A DNA stretch of 64,000 bases, taken from positions 1 through 64,000 of the forward strand of contig JAVHLM010000015.1 in the NCBI GenBank assembly GCA_031082125.1, given 5' to 3'. Below, piece after piece: positions 16,458-24,900 of the stretch (position 1 is its first letter; the number at the start of each line of letters is the position of its first letter). This stretch comes from Candidatus Eremiobacterota bacterium (GTDB lineage Bacteria; Vulcanimicrobiota; CADAWZ01; Ess09-12). The position numbers were made by a program, and so were the translations under genes. The notes beneath the pieces were generated by a model, which saw only the letters and a program-made list of their open reading frames with translations, was not told where the DNA came from and did not search any database.

Positions 16458-17669
16458 TTGGCACGCCTGCAGATCAGACCAATCGGCCGCCATAGCCTGG
16501 AACTCTCCAGGGGAAGCCTTACAGGGGAGCGGATCGCCTGGGAGCTTCTCTTGTTCCTGCTCTTCATGTATTTTTTTCATACCTCTCTGATGCCTGCCAT
16601 TTTCACCATGGTCCGCCCCATTACCCATAATCCTGACGATCCGGTGCAGTATATCAGCTGTTCAGCGCTCATCGCAGTGCCCCTGGTAGTGGCAGCATTG
16701 ATAAGGCTGGTGCAGCTCTGTTCCGGGATAAGGATTACCATAAACAGGCACGAGAAGAGTATTTTTATCGAAGCGACAGGCAATGAAAAGCGTGCGCTTG
16801 GGAAAAAGCCTCAGGGAAAAACCTTGAAGCTCGATATTGCAGAGATAGACGAGGTGGTGCTCAACCAGAGTATTGAGATCATATATACTCAGCATGGGCC
16901 CCATATAATCCGCAGCTGGAATATTGAGCTCCCTGTGCCCTCCCGGGAGCCTTTCCGCCTCGTTTTCAACAGGGAGCCTGAAGCGGTGCGGTGTGCCGAG
17001 CAAATGGCGAAATACATCGAGGTGCCCCTGGTGGACCGGAGAGGTGAGAGAGAATGGATTACCGGGCCAGGTGAGATAGGGGCTCCCCTCGTGGGCAGGA
17101 AAGCGACGCTTCCTTGTGAGGCCGCCGATGTGCAGATCGAGCCCCCGCCTTCCACGCGCGTCAGGTATGAGTGCGATAAGGGAAGGGCCACCTTTACGCT
17201 GCCGGGCAATGGAATCAAAGGCTTCAGAGGACTGGGGGTCCTCTGCGGATTTTTTCTGCCCGCCTTTTTTATTTTTATCCAGGTCATGATATACCGGCAG
17301 GAGGGCGGTATCAGGAAATGCCTCGAGGGAGTGAATGCTCTCTATACCGCTCTCTTGCTGGCAGCATCGGCAGGGCTGTGGGCAGCTTCCATATTCGCCA
17401 TGGCTTCATATCAAAGGATCATTGTGGCGGGAGATGCGATCTTCATTGAGACAGTCTTTGCCGGCAGGAGATTCTTCGAGCGGTCCATCCCTCTCTCCAG
17501 GGTGAAGGGTATCAGGGAGGAGCGGTGCACCGGGGCTATTGATGAAGTGATTTCCATAGAGTGCGAGGAAGAAATGGTGAAGGTCACGGGATTCCTTGAC
17601 CCTGCTGAGAGAATATGGCTCGCCCAGTCGTTAAGGGCCCTGCTCACGGGAGAAAGTGCACGTAAGTGA
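16458..17669 (+). CDS. Membrane protein of unknown function
   Basis: 403 residues from a TTG with GTGAGGA just upstream; internal Met codons would remove the first helix. Hydrophobic segments lie near residues 28-52, 68-90, 255-275 and 295-320. Between them (90-200), and again at the C-terminus (325-400), are mixed beta-rich stretches such as RIIVAGDAIFIETVFAG and RRFFERSIPLSRVKGI, which look like bacterial PH-like domains that follow paired membrane helices. The duplicated plan of two helices plus soluble domain supports this. No catalytic motif. Next gene starts 157 bases downstream. Confidence 0.65.
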   Translation: MARLQIRPIGRHSLELSRGSLTGERIAWELLLFLLFMYFFHTSLMPAIFTMVRPITHNPDDPVQYISCSALIAVPLVVAALIRLVQLCSGIRITINRHEKSIFIEATGNEKRALGKKPQGKTLKLDIAEIDEVVLNQSIEIIYTQHGPHIIRSWNIELPVPSREPFRLVFNREPEAVRCAEQMAKYIEVPLVDRRGEREWITGPGEIGAPLVGRKATLPCEAADVQIEPPPSTRVRYECDKGRATFTLPGNGIKGFRGLGVLCGFFLPAFFIFIQVMIYRQEGGIRKCLEGVNALYTALLLAASAGLWAASIFAMASYQRIIVAGDAIFIETVFAGRRFFERSIPLSRVKGIREERCTGAIDEVISIECEEEMVKVTGFLDPAERIWLAQSLRALLTGESARK

Positions 17670-17826
17670 GGGCTGCGGACTGGAAACAAACTGTCTTTTG
17701 TTTAAGCGAGCTCCCCGTGACATAATTTCTGTGAGTCAGGAGAAGAGTGTCCCCTCTCAGATACCGCTTCCAAAAGGAAAGCAGTTCAGATTCTCGAATT
17801 GTACACAAAAGACAGGAGGCGGGAAT

Positions 17827-18330
17827 ATGGTTATGTCAAGATTATCCCTGATTCTCTTATCCATTCTTCTTATTCTCACACCCATTGCCTACGCCGAAGC
17901 GGTAAGCATCTCGCAGGTCGGCATATCTTTTACCGTTCCCGATGACTTCACCCGGGGATCATCCGATTACGGAATTGTTGAATGGAAAGGCCCCATGAAA
18001 GGCTCCCGGAGCTGGAGCATAAGACTGCAGGTGACTCCCTTGATGAAGGGCTTCAATGTGAAAGATATGTATGAGCAGGATTTCAAAACTCATCAACAAT
18101 CGACGAACTCTTACTCTTCTGTGACTTCCCTTACGGCCCCGGGAGCGGTGGGGGGATTCCTCGCTCAGAAGAGAATCGACAAAGTCTCGAGCCTCAGTCA
18201 TTACTGGCAGGCAATACTGTACGGCAGGAGCTTCCAGTATGACTTCATGTTCTTCGGCGACAGCTCAACCTTTAATGAATACCGTCCAGTCATTTACAAC
18301 ATATTGAGGTCAATCCGGATCACTAAGTAA
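17827..18330 (+). CDS. Secreted protein of unknown function
   Basis: 167 residues from the ATG at 17827, which has AGGAGG (17815-17820) before it; the open frame upstream to 17656 has no such support. The signal peptide spans residues 1-24 (ending YAEA). The mature protein starts with a strand pattern (VSISQVGISFTVPDDF, then YGIVEWKGP) like PsbP-type or user-defined lipoprotein domains that assess small hydrophobic ligands, and ends with FQYDFMFFG plus a final helix. No Cys, no active-site motif. Function unknown. Confidence 0.65.
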   Translation: MVMSRLSLILLSILLILTPIAYAEAVSISQVGISFTVPDDFTRGSSDYGIVEWKGPMKGSRSWSIRLQVTPLMKGFNVKDMYEQDFKTHQQSTNSYSSVTSLTAPGAVGGFLAQKRIDKVSSLSHYWQAILYGRSFQYDFMFFGDSSTFNEYRPVIYNILRSIRITK

Positions 18331-18378
18331 TGAGGGAATGAGCAGGAGAGACCAATACACTGCACCTGATGAAAAACA

Positions 18379-18546
18379 ACAGGGCAGGCAGGAGGGCAGG
18401 GGACATTCTCCTCATCAGCCAGCATTTGAGTTTGTCACTATCTTGGACAGGCTGCACAGACAAACTCTGCTGGCCGGGAGAATTCCCCTGCCCTCCCTCT
18501 ACAGGGCTTGCTTTTTCGGAGCTGCCAGAATCACAGGGCAGGCAGG
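18379..18546. repeat. Long imperfect hairpin flanked by 14-bp direct repeats
   Basis: Arms pair in three blocks: 18391-18410 with 18478-18496 (19 of 20, one bulge), CCAGCA 18419-18424 with TGCTGG 18468-18473, and GAGTTTGTC 18428-18436 with GACAAACTC 18459-18467, leaving a 22-base loop. ACAGGGCAGGCAGG occurs just outside at 18379-18392 and again at 18533-18546. The element fills most of the gap before the glycosyltransferase. It could be a MITE-like insertion with target-site-like repeats or a structured leader RNA. Confidence 0.6.
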
Positions 18547-18605
18547 GGAAATAGAAAAAAGCGAGAACATTCTTTTTTCACCTCAAAGGAGACACCGTTC
18601 CCGGC

Positions 18606-19799
18606 ATGCATAAGGCAGTAGTCATAGTCCTGGCCCTCGTGGCTCTTTCGAACCTGGTGCTCTGCGCACGGGGGCTTCTTTACGGTCTCTTCATTTACCG
18701 GAAGTTCCTGGTACCCCGCTTCCGGGAGGACTATGCTCCCAAGGTGGCGGTCTTCGTGCCCTGCAAGGGCATGGAGGAAAACCTCGAGAGCTACCTGGAG
18801 GCCATCGTGATGCAGGATTACTCCGACTATACCGTCACCTTCATCACCGAAAGCGTTGATGATGCCGCTGTCGTCCCCATCAGGAACGTGGTGGCGAAGA
18901 ATCCCCATACCTCCCACGTCGTCGCCGGCCTTGCCCGGACCTGCTGCCAGAAGAACCACAACCTGCTCCAGGCCATCGCGAGGGACAGCTCAAGCGAGGT
19001 ATTTATTTTTGCCGATGCCGATATCAGGCCCGGCAGGCAATGGATAAGGGACCTGGTCCTCCCCCTCTCTGCCGCGGACATCCCCATAAGCACAGGATTC
19101 CGCTGGCTCACGCCACCCCGCTTCACCTTCTGGGGGACCATCCACTCGATGCTGAGCGCCTACATCTGCACTCTCATGTCATCGTCATCGGGCGTCTGGG
19201 GAGGCTCAATGGCTATAAGGAGAAAGGAATACGACCATTATGAGGTGGGGAAGACCTGGTCCGTCACTGTGGTCGATGACATAAGCCTCACGCGGATAAT
19301 AATCAAGAACAGGGTAAAAAGGGTCTTTGTGCCCCACTGCATCGCCACGAGCACCAATGTGCTGGAGACTTTCAGCGGCGACCTCGAGTGGTTCACCAGG
19401 CAGCTCATGTTTCTGAAGATCTACTGCCGCCCCCTCTGGGTCACGGCATTTCTCTTCACTTTTGTCGCCGCGGGTCTCATGGTGCTCTCGGCCTTGCTGC
19501 TGACAGCCTCTCTGTGGGCTCCCCCCTTGAGGGAATGGGCTCCCCTCTTCGGCATTTTTCTCGTGATGATGATGGGCTCCCTGGGCCTCATAAAATTCAA
19601 TTATCGTGATAACCAGAGTTACCTCGTCTGGTGCCTTCTCACCCTGCCCGGCGAGGTTATGGGGGCCCTGAGCCTTGTGAAATCACTTCTCACCGGGGAT
19701 CTCATATGGCGGAATATCCGCTACGCCATGAACCGCGACGGATCGGTGAGGGAAGTGGAGTTCCTGGGCGAGGGGAGGAAGAAGGAGCAGGGGAGTTGA
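18606..19799 (+). CDS. Family 2 glycosyltransferase, ceramide-glucosyltransferase-like
   Basis: 397 residues. One N-terminal helix (3-30), a GT-A domain (45-270) and three C-terminal helices (280-370). Catalytic signatures: VAVFVPCKGMEENLESYLEAI at the nucleotide end, FADADIRPG (metal-binding DxD-like), the WGGSMAIRRKEY acceptor region and VVDDISLTRII (general base Asp). The WFTRQL stretch replaces the QxxRW of ceramide glucosyltransferase. This layout is that of GT21/HpnI-like enzymes, which move a sugar from a nucleotide donor to a lipid such as ceramide, diacylglycerol or a hopanoid. AAGGAGA lies about 12 bases before the ATG. Substrate cannot be told from sequence. Confidence 0.85.
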   Translation: MHKAVVIVLALVALSNLVLCARGLLYGLFIYRKFLVPRFREDYAPKVAVFVPCKGMEENLESYLEAIVMQDYSDYTVTFITESVDDAAVVPIRNVVAKNPHTSHVVAGLARTCCQKNHNLLQAIARDSSSEVFIFADADIRPGRQWIRDLVLPLSAADIPISTGFRWLTPPRFTFWGTIHSMLSAYICTLMSSSSGVWGGSMAIRRKEYDHYEVGKTWSVTVVDDISLTRIIIKNRVKRVFVPHCIATSTNVLETFSGDLEWFTRQLMFLKIYCRPLWVTAFLFTFVAAGLMVLSALLLTASLWAPPLREWAPLFGIFLVMMMGSLGLIKFNYRDNQSYLVWCLLTLPGEVMGALSLVKSLLTGDLIWRNIRYAMNRDGSVREVEFLGEGRKKEQGS

Positions 19800-19889
19800 A
19801 GAAAGGAAAAGTCCTGCCGCGCCGGCATTGAGGCAGGGTAGTGAGAAGGGGACGTGGTGGGGACATTCAGAGAAAAAGGAACGGATACC

Positions 19890-21314
19890 ATGAGCACAAA
19901 GAAAACGACAAAGCATTCAAAGGCCGCCAGGCTCTCAAAAGCTGCAAAGGCGGGAAAAGCCGCTGAAGGAAGCAAGGCTATCAAGGCCGCCGGGACCCCC
20001 GTGCAGGGAAAAGCCGCGGAAGGAGCAAAAGCCCAGAAGGGCACAAAGGTGAGAAAGGCTGCGGTTGCAGAGAAATCCCCCGTGAAGGCCGCGGCGGAGG
20101 AGAAGGCTCCAAAGAAGCCTCAGGCAGAAAAGACCAGCAAGAGAAAGCACAGCTACATGCCCCTTGATTTTCTCATGCGCCTCACAAGGACGCCCTATAT
20201 TCTCACAAGGACGTTAAAAGGCCTTATCAGGAAGCATCTCACCGTAAAGTTTGACTATAATTTCCTCGACGGGAAAAGTCTTCCCCTCACGCAGATCAGC
20301 ATCAAGATCACCAACCTGTGCAATCTCCGCTGCAAGATGTGCGGCCAGTGGGGAGAAAAAGGCTATAACCTTGCGAAGCCCAACACGGAGCTCAAGGAAG
20401 TCGTTCCCCTGGAGACCTACAAGCGGATGGTCGATGAAGTGGCACATCTGAAGCCGCTTATCTATATCTGGGGCGGAGAGCCCTTTCTCTACCCCGATCT
20501 CATTCCCCTGGTGCGCTACATGAAGGAGAAGGACTTTGTCATCTCCCTTGTCACCAACGGGATCAAGCTTAAGGAGTACGCCGAGGAGATTGTGAAGACA
20601 AGGTGGGAGGCCCTCATGCTCTCTCTTGACGGCACCAAGGAGATTCACAACGAGATAAGAGGCTCCAAGGACTGTTTTGACACTCTCGCGCGGGGCATCG
20701 ACGCAGTGCAGAAAGAAAAAAAGAAGAGGAACAGCACCCTCCCTTACATAATGGTCCTTGTCACCGTGTCGCGGGACAATGCCCATATCCTTGACAAGAT
20801 ACTGGCCATGGGGAAAGAGATCCAGGCAGACTGCATGATCATATACTATTCGTGGTTTACCTCAGAGGAAGTGGGAAAGGCCCACACCAAGGTCCTCAGG
20901 AAGTACCTGGGCTGCACGCCGACGGCATGGCGCGGCTATGTTCAGGACGTGCATAAGATCGACCTGGAAGCTCTCAAGGAGTGCGTGGCAAAGATCAAGA
21001 GCACCAGGTACCCCTTCCCTTACCTTTTCATCCCCGACCTGCCCATTGACAAGATTGACCAGTATTACAGAGAGCCCGGCAATTTCTTCGGGTATGGCAA
21101 ATGCGTGACGCCCTGGCTCATTACCGAGCTCATGCCCAACGGAGACGTATCGCCCTGCAGGGACTACCCCGACTATATCGTGGGAAACATAAGGGATAAC
21201 AGCCTTCTGGAGATCTTTAACAACGAGAAGTACCAGAAATTCAGGAAAGCCCTCAAGGAGGCGGGGGGAGTCTTCCCGATCTGCGCGCGCTGCTGCGGCC
21301 TTATGGGTTTCTAG
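19890..21314 (+). CDS. Radical SAM/SPASM protein with Lys/Ala-rich tail
   Basis: 474 residues; ATG 19890 chosen because AAGGA lies nine bases upstream, while GTG 19854 sits almost on its own purine tract. Residues 2-90 are Lys/Ala-rich low complexity (KAAKAGKAAEGSKAIKAAG, then VRKAAVAEKSPVKAAA), like histone H1 tails. Residues 135-330 are the radical SAM barrel with CNLRCKMC binding the 4Fe-4S cluster, followed by YIWGGEPFLYPD and SLDGTKEIHNEIRG. The C-terminal SPASM region has Cys at CVTPW, NGDVSPC and FPICARCCG for auxiliary clusters. Such enzymes modify peptides, lipids or cofactors. It lies 90 bases after the glycosyltransferase on the same strand. Substrate unknown. Confidence 0.85.
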   Translation: MSTKKTTKHSKAARLSKAAKAGKAAEGSKAIKAAGTPVQGKAAEGAKAQKGTKVRKAAVAEKSPVKAAAEEKAPKKPQAEKTSKRKHSYMPLDFLMRLTRTPYILTRTLKGLIRKHLTVKFDYNFLDGKSLPLTQISIKITNLCNLRCKMCGQWGEKGYNLAKPNTELKEVVPLETYKRMVDEVAHLKPLIYIWGGEPFLYPDLIPLVRYMKEKDFVISLVTNGIKLKEYAEEIVKTRWEALMLSLDGTKEIHNEIRGSKDCFDTLARGIDAVQKEKKKRNSTLPYIMVLVTVSRDNAHILDKILAMGKEIQADCMIIYYSWFTSEEVGKAHTKVLRKYLGCTPTAWRGYVQDVHKIDLEALKECVAKIKSTRYPFPYLFIPDLPIDKIDQYYREPGNFFGYGKCVTPWLITELMPNGDVSPCRDYPDYIVGNIRDNSLLEIFNNEKYQKFRKALKEAGGVFPICARCCGLMGF

Positions 21315-21973
21315 GCAGCGATCTCGTCATCGAGGTGAAGCTCAAAAAGGACCTGGTGGGTGATGTTGAAGAGAGGATACTGGTAAATCCTGAAGGTCTT
21401 GTGTATCAGGAAATCCATGTTCCTGAAGAGCTCCGTCCACCGGTCCATCGTGTGGAAGTTCAGGGGGATGTCCATCTTGGACGAAAGCAACCTGTTGCCG
21501 TAATCATGAAAGTGGAGAAGCTTCTGGCTGAAGCGGCTCCGGTAAATCTCCTCGATAATGATTATCTTTTTTCTGGTGACTCTCTTCAGCTCATTGAGTA
21601 TGCCCCCCACGTTCTGGCAGTGGTGCAGCGCATAGGCCACAAGGGCGGCATCGAAGTGCTTGTCTGCGAAGGGGAGGCGCTCACCATCATAGATCACCAC
21701 GGGGATGCGGGACAGGTTCGTATCGACAGTGTCAACGCCCACCACTTCTTTGCTCGACTTGCTGTGGAGGAACTCCGTGAGTATGGCGTCGCCGCAGCCA
21801 AAATCAAGGAGCGATGAGCAGTTCTCCGTTGAGTCGATGATGTGGGTGCCCAGGCGCTTCGCGCGGGCTTTCAGCCAGGGAACAAAAAAAGTCTGCCTGA
21901 AGGACTTTTTCACTTTGCCTGCAAAGGTCATCTCGGGTTCGGCGGTATCGGCTGCTTTGATCTTCTGCGACAA
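21311..21973 (-). CDS. Class I SAM-dependent methyltransferase
   Basis: 220 residues from a TTG supported by AGAGGTGA five bases upstream. SAM-binding motif I is LLDFGCGDAILTEFL (about 53-67), motif II VVGVDTVDTN, and FADKHFDAALVAYALHHCQN marks the motif IV region of Methyltransf_11 proteins. The C-terminus (KLLHFHDYGNRLLSSKMDIPLNFHTMDRW) resembles ubiquinone/lipid methyltransferase-like proteins. It follows the activase gene by 15 bases on the minus strand, so it is probably in that operon. Its stop codon shares the palindrome CTAG with the convergent radical SAM gene. Substrate unknown. Confidence 0.85.
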   Translation of the reverse strand: MSQKIKAADTAEPEMTFAGKVKKSFRQTFFVPWLKARAKRLGTHIIDSTENCSSLLDFGCGDAILTEFLHSKSSKEVVGVDTVDTNLSRIPVVIYDGERLPFADKHFDAALVAYALHHCQNVGGILNELKRVTRKKIIIIEEIYRSRFSQKLLHFHDYGNRLLSSKMDIPLNFHTMDRWTELFRNMDFLIHKTFRIYQYPLFNITHQVLFELHLDDEIAA

Positions 21974-21988
21974 AGTTCACCTCTTGTT

Positions 21989-24900
21989 TCAATGTGATCT
22001 GCCCGCAGGCTCCTTTGCTATTGCATTATGGATGCGCTGGCTCTGGAGCGCGAAGGCCTCGATCTTGGCCTCCAGTATCTGAGGGAAGATATTCCCGTCA
22101 GTCTCGATGGCCAGGAAGGGCAGGCCGTTTATTGATTCGGGGATAGTGTAATTTCTTCCTTCTATATCGATCTTTCTCTCGCAGGTAAGGGCTTTGCTGA
22201 GTACCGCCTCGGTGATCCGGGACTGCATGCAGGCAAAGGGGCCTATAAGGACCACGCCGCTTATCGTGTGGAGGATGTCCTTCAAGGATGAGCCGCAGCT
22301 CAATATGGGATCGCCGCCGATGTAAATGCTCAGAAGCTTTTTCCCGTATTCCATTATCCTGTTTATATCGAGCTTCTCATACTCAAAGAGGCCCGACCGG
22401 GCGAGGATCTTCTTGTAGCGTGTGTCAAGCATATTCTTGAAATAGTGCTTCACATGGTGCATGGCGAGCTGGGGGAGATTGTACTGGGCGTCCAGGACGC
22501 CTGCCGAGATCAGGTAGTCATTGTAGAGGAGCCATTCGTTTGACTGGGCCGTCTTCACCACTATCTCGCGGTCTCCCAGGGCTTTTATTATGGGTCCCGA
22601 GGCGAAGCGCTCCTTGCGTACGTAAATCTCGCCGCAGAGAAGAACTTTGCATGCCTCGTGGATGGGCTTCTTAAGCTCAATCTCCCTGAGGCGCGAAGCC
22701 ACCTGCTCCAGGGTCCTGTCCAGGTTCTCGTTATTTCTTATCGCGTCAAGAATGGCATTCCACTCGCGGTGGAATGACGCAAGCCCCGCGGCGCGGTCTT
22801 TCGAAAGGGCATAGATGGCGCTGTAGATGTCATCCATGATGTCCGATATTATCATTCCCTGGACCACGCGCTTGAGCACCTCGTCTCCGAAGCCGGCGTA
22901 GTTGTTTTCATTGTCAAGGGCGAGGATGGCCACGTCCCGGAGCTCTTTTTTCTCAATGTGGTTCTCCAGGAAGACGCAGTACTGGCCCAGGCGGCAGCCC
23001 CCTTCGGCCTTGGGCACGAAGAGCATGGTAAGCTCATCTTCGGGCCTCCCCTGGGAGAGGTACTTCTCGAGCATTCCCGTGATGAGAATCAGGGGAAGGC
23101 ATTCCTTGCAGGACGTGTTCGCCCTGCCCATCTTGAGGACCTCGAAATCGGGCTGGGGAAGGGCCGTGGTCTTGAATCCCATGGACTCGAATGCAGCCCC
23201 CGCGGCCTCGGTGAGGAGCCATCCCATTGAGGGGAGCAGCAGATGAACGCGGGGATCACGCGGCGAGATGAGCTCGTTCTCAGAGGTGAGTATCTGGAAT
23301 GAGTCACGCGTCACTATGGTGCGTGCCATTGAATAGAGAGCCTGCCTGCTGTCATCGGCCACGTTGAGCTTCCTGTAGCGGTCCACGATATCAAGAAATG
23401 CTTCCACCCTGGTGGTGATGCCGGCGTCGGCGGTGTGGCTGTCAAGCTCTATGGTGAGTGAAGGCTTCCTCCCCATGATCTCCCTGAAATACCTCTGGAG
23501 AAAGCTGTCGGGGCCGCAGCTGAAATTGGTGATATAGGCGCCATAGAGCTGGCGGTGCTTCTTTACGAAAAGGGCGGCTTTCATGAGCATCTGGCCGATT
23601 CCCCAGTGCATCTGCCCGCTCACGGGCTCGTCATCATAGGGGAGCATATCAAAGGAGATGACCGGTATTCCCCGCGAGGAGAATTTTTCCGGTATCCCCA
23701 TGTTCATGTCGGGCGTAAAGGCGTTGTAAGGCCTCCCGAAGATGACGACGGCCTTGTCCCGGGGGTTCTCCTCGAGCTCCTGCAGGAATATCCTGCCAAG
23801 GATCTTGAGGGACTCGAAAAACTCCTGCTGCTTGCCCATGGCGAAGTCGAAGGCGATGCCGGGAAGCTTCCCCTTTTTCCCCAGATCGCGGGCAAGCTTT
23901 ATGAAGCTCTTTTTCTCGGACTCGTAGCCCTGGGAGAAGTCAAAAATGGGCCTCAGCACCTTGATGTCCTTCTCCAGATCGGAAAATGACTCGCGCAGGC
24001 AGTAAGTCTCCGACTGCAGCAGGTGGCACGTGGCCTGCATGTCATGTTTTGTCGAGACTGCCTTGGGCACGCTTATCTCCCGCACATGGGGGAGCACTAT
24101 CACCTCAGGCTTTTTGCGCAGGAGGTCCAGGTAATAGCCATGGGCGGCCTCGAGGGGATGGCAGAAGTAAGCGCCCTTCTGCTCGATGCCCTCCTCTTCA
24201 AGGGTGTCGGGCAGCACGACGCGGAATCCCAGCAGCGTGAAGAAGTTATAATAAAGGGGGTAAAGCAGATGCGTCAGGAACGACCGGTTAAGACCCAGCG
24301 TGGGCGCCGCGAGAGGCGGCTTGAGGGTGCAGAGCTTTTCGGTGAGGAGGGAGTAACGATCCTTCACAAGGTTCGGAGCGTCCTCCTCCTTCCTGTTGAG
24401 CTGCATGTTATAGTACCGGTTGCAGGCTCCCCCGAAGGGGAAATTCTTGTCTTTCACCTTGATGAGCTGGATGGAGCATTTCCTGTCACACTGCTCCTCT
24501 CCCCCCTTGCAGGTGAAGGTCTTGCCGTATTCAACGCGTTTTTCCACAAGCTCTTTCAGGGAAAAGCTCTTTTCGCCGAGGAGTCCCAGGCTCTGCCGGC
24601 GCTTCACCTCGAGGGCCACGCCGAAGGCGCCCATAAGGCCCGGCTCGGGGGGCACGACTATGGAGCTTCCTATCAGGGCTGCCATTGCCACGGGGACAGC
24701 GCTGTTGTAGCAGACACCTCCCTGCATGAAGATCTTTGTGCCTGCCGTGCGGGGGCCTTTCACCTTGTTGTTGTAGTTCATGCATATGGAATAGACGAGG
24801 CCCGCGATGATATCCTCAACAGGTATCCCCTCCTGGATGGCGCTCTTGATGTCACTTCCTATGAAGGCGGCGCACTGATCGTTGAAATTGGGAGGCTTCC

